Assembly: GCF_004798865.1 (NCBI RefSeq)
Contig: NW_025335589.1
Span: 10,785,532-10,849,531, forward strand
DNA from: Varanus komodoensis
Lineage: Eukaryota; Chordata; Lepidosauria; Squamata; Varanidae
Direction of reading: 5' to 3'
DNA length: 64,000 bases
The stretch's first letter is position 1; each line of letters opens with the position of its first letter. The translations under genes were made by a program, and so were the position numbers. Shown one piece after another: positions 61,413 to 64,000 of this stretch. Under the pieces are notes generated by a model, which was not told the DNA's origin, ran no database searches, and saw only the letters and a list, made by a program, of their open reading frames with translations.

Positions 61413-62608
61413 TCCAAAACACACAGCCCTAGTTATTAGTAATAATAAAAAACAAAAGTTTACTCTAAAAGCGCACTGTGAAATATTAATCTATTTCTCA
61501 GACAAGTCTGACAAATTACTGAAAAGGTATGTGTGTTCACACCAATTTTACCAAAGGTCATTTTAATGAATGTTTCACATGTTTTGAATTTTAATACAAT
61601 ATGAAAATGCTATGCTATGAAGCAAGAGGACCTTCCTATTTTTTATTGGTACCACAGCAAATGGAGAGCAGATCTTTATCCCACCCCTCCCTGGTCATAA
61701 TCCCAATTAAAACTTTCACTTGCTGTCCCACTGGTACCAATAGTTGGAATAAATTTAATAGTGAATTTGGCTAGATATATTTCTACTCAAATCTATCAAA
61801 TCAAATTGGTCAAATTTGAAAAAGGATGAAAAATACGTACTGTCTGGTCATATACTACAGCAAAGACAAATTTGTCCAAATTCAAGCACTGTTAGTTTTT
61901 TGATGAAATACTGTAATATTGGATTTTTAATGCAACTGTATTATGTTAAAGTTTGAAAAGTTCTGGTACATCAAGTGGCTGATGGCATGCTGCTTGGCAG
62001 TGCTAGTAATATGAAAAGATTAATTGCTTTCTTCTGAGTGTCTAAACTGCATATCTAAACTGCAGTTCCACTTGCCTCAGGTTGAAAAATGCTTCTTAAG
62101 CCAATAATAACTACCCACCGCAAAATTACTATCTCTCATAATGAATGCCTGGTCCATATACAAAGCTTAAAACATCTGACAAAACACATTTCGAATTAGG
62201 GTGGTCATTCAGAAGCTTCTTGGATTTCCACCTTCCATCTCAGCTTCCACACAAGAGGGTAAAGTGAGTTTCTTGTAAAGAAATTTTGGCATGATCTTGA
62301 ATGACAAATGACATACTACCAGGTGCCAAGAAAGACGGGGAGATATAGTCACCCCCAACTCGAGCGTCAACTGGAGCGGCTTTGTTCTCGGTGCCCTGAA
62401 TAATTAATAACTCCTTTGGCAATCAGTCATGCATTCCTTAATGGCACCTCAGGCATCAAGTGTCCCATTCACCCACTCCCCCCAAGTAACAATAGACTTT
62501 ACTACGCTGGGTGTTCTATGCCAAGCTTGTAACTGACATAATTTAAACTAAACAAGTCACTAGAAGGAATATTACCCAGACCCAAATTGGAATCTTTTAT
62601 CAGGTTTG

Positions 62609-62636
62609 TTTACATAGCATACGGTTGCTATGTAAA
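62609..62636. repeat. Short palindrome with 11-base arms
   Basis: TTTACATAGCA and TGCTATGTAAA are exact reverse complements around TACGGT. It could be a protein-binding dyad or chance. Confidence 0.85.
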
Positions 62637-64000
62637 TCATATCAGTATCGAGGAGATTTGGGGTAGACTTTCTTAACATAATTTTTTGGCAAGTCACTTC
62701 CCTTCTTGCATGCCCAAAAGAACTTAAGTACAAAAATACTATTATATATCCCAGACCTAGAATGATTAAATGGATGCAATAGATAGAATGTCAATATGCT
62801 GTACAGAATTCAAAACAATGTTTTCTACAATCTTTATTTAAAACGTGTTATTTACAGGATTAGCCAACTGATGAAAGGCTAAGAACGTCAGGTCTATATA
62901 AATAGAAAATCAAGGATTTCAATGTTTTATTTCTTCACAGTATTATTCTATGTAAATGTATTAGATATGTTTAGCATCTGCAGTACTTTCTTCCATTATT
63001 TTCTCCTATACTCAGTGACTTCAGTTTTGCTCATTTTCCTTTTGCCTTGACTAAGACTAGGTTAGTTTACCAATATCCTTCAGATGCTTAATCAACATAA
63101 AAGTTGTTTCTTTAAAAGGTTTACTAAAATTAAATAAATTGCAGCAGAAATAAACAAGAGTACATATGAAAAAAGTCGAAGCTGTTCTTTTCACTGTGTG
63201 TGGCCTCCAATAACAAACACAAACTTGCCCTGTTTTATTTCATTTTTACTTCATTTCTCTTCAAACAAACTCTCTTTGGTAATCCACCCAGTCCTTTCAT
63301 CTAGCAGAATGCAAGAGCAGAAAGGGATGTATCTCTGTTTACGACCAATTCATAAAAATATGAATCTATTAAAATAAATGGCCACTGTAACAATGATTTT
63401 TAAACACTTTTAACCACAGCTCTTACTTTTAAACTTAGGGTATAATCCTATATGTTGCAAGCTCATAGCAGGGAAGCCTCTGAATCTGGAGGTTTCCATG
63501 TATGCAGGACACTGCTGGGCTTAGACTGGCAGCTAGAGAGGAAAGGTGGAAACAAGTTCATCATCCTCCCTCCTGTCTTTGCATTTATGTTAGATAGGCA
63601 CTTTGATCATCCAATGATACCACACTTTGGATTGGCAGAGAGAAGGAATCTGGAAAAAGCTCTGGATGGCTCTTATCCAGGCTGTTCTAAGCACTCCCTG
63701 CTCCAACAGAAATGTCCCTTTCCTCTCTCTCCCAAGTAGGTTTTCCAGCTGTGGAAGCCAACCAGTGTGGTTTTCCCCATGCCAGGAGTGGGAGGAAAAG
63801 TGCTGTCTTGGACCTTGGAGGGGAATCTCCACTTTTCTACAGACCCTCAGGCAATATCTAGAGATCACAGGATTTCTCCCATAGGATATTCCCACTTGTA
63901 ATATCTGCTCCACTTTCCATGACTATGGAAAATTTAAGAATTCCAAGTTATTGCAAACTAATTTTTAAACATTTTAAAATTTCAGTGATGCAGCAATCAT

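Larger units (their letters stand above)
49243..64000 (-). other. PDGFC: PDGFC intron 3 (3' portion), host to a candidate nested gene
   Basis: Everything upstream of exon 4 to the end of the window should be intron 3, because no sequence like the CUB-domain exons (for example CKYDFVEVEE) is present. The interval contains the unrecognised three-exon candidate gene at 54.6-60.9 kb, MITE remnants near 49.6 and 55.1 kb, an L2 3' end at 58.5-58.7 kb, several hairpins, and a poly(T) run of 19 at 51334-51352. The remainder is featureless AT-rich DNA to my eye. That exon 3 lies beyond the window is inference. Confidence 0.75.

Noticed and set aside
49243-64000. PDGFC exon 3 or other CUB-domain exons
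   Set aside because: I looked on the minus strand for text like CKYDFVEVEEPS, GRWCGS and FVSDEYFP and found none, so these exons probably lie outside the window.

Overview
The window is nuclear DNA of an amniote, most likely a squamate reptile. It is AT-rich, has long introns and very low coding density. It carries CR1 and L2-type LINEs, short palindromic DNA-transposon remnants whose consensus sequences I know from lizard, snake and turtle genomes, and many microsatellites. There are no operons, bacterial genes, CRISPR arrays or recognisable tRNA/rRNA genes. The species call is inference from repeat content and from the one gene I recognise.

That gene is PDGFC (platelet-derived growth factor C) on the minus strand. 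Its last three exons are present: exon 4 at 49035-49242 (hinge), exon 5 at 44399-44616 and the coding part of exon 6 at 43397-43513 (together the cystine-knot growth factor domain). Splice sites and codon phases agree across all three. Exons 1-3 (signal peptide, CUB domain) are not visible and should lie beyond base 64000, so 49243-64000 is intron 3.

Inside that intron, on the same strand, is a second candidate gene that I do not recognise. Three exons (60721-60916, 59588-59891, 54850-55000) have good splice sites, join in phase, give about 216 residues ending in a stop, and are followed by AATAAA about 240 bases on. I know of no gene nested in PDGFC in human. This is the most interesting item in the window. 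Its last exon also contains a near-perfect 20-pair hairpin.

The first 42-43 kb (3' of PDGFC) looks like a gene desert filled with old repeats. These are L2 copies at 5.2, 37.8 and 40 kb; L2/CR1-clade LINE remnants on the minus strand at 8.8, 17.2 and 25.2 kb; a CR1 3' end at 7.6 kb; a well-delimited hAT-like element at 31.7 kb with inverted ends and an 8-bp target duplication; a GC-rich block inside inverted ends at 21.8-22.8 kb; and scattered palindromic MITEs. Apart from the PDGFC exons and the candidate gene, I regard the open frames as chance or repeat-derived.
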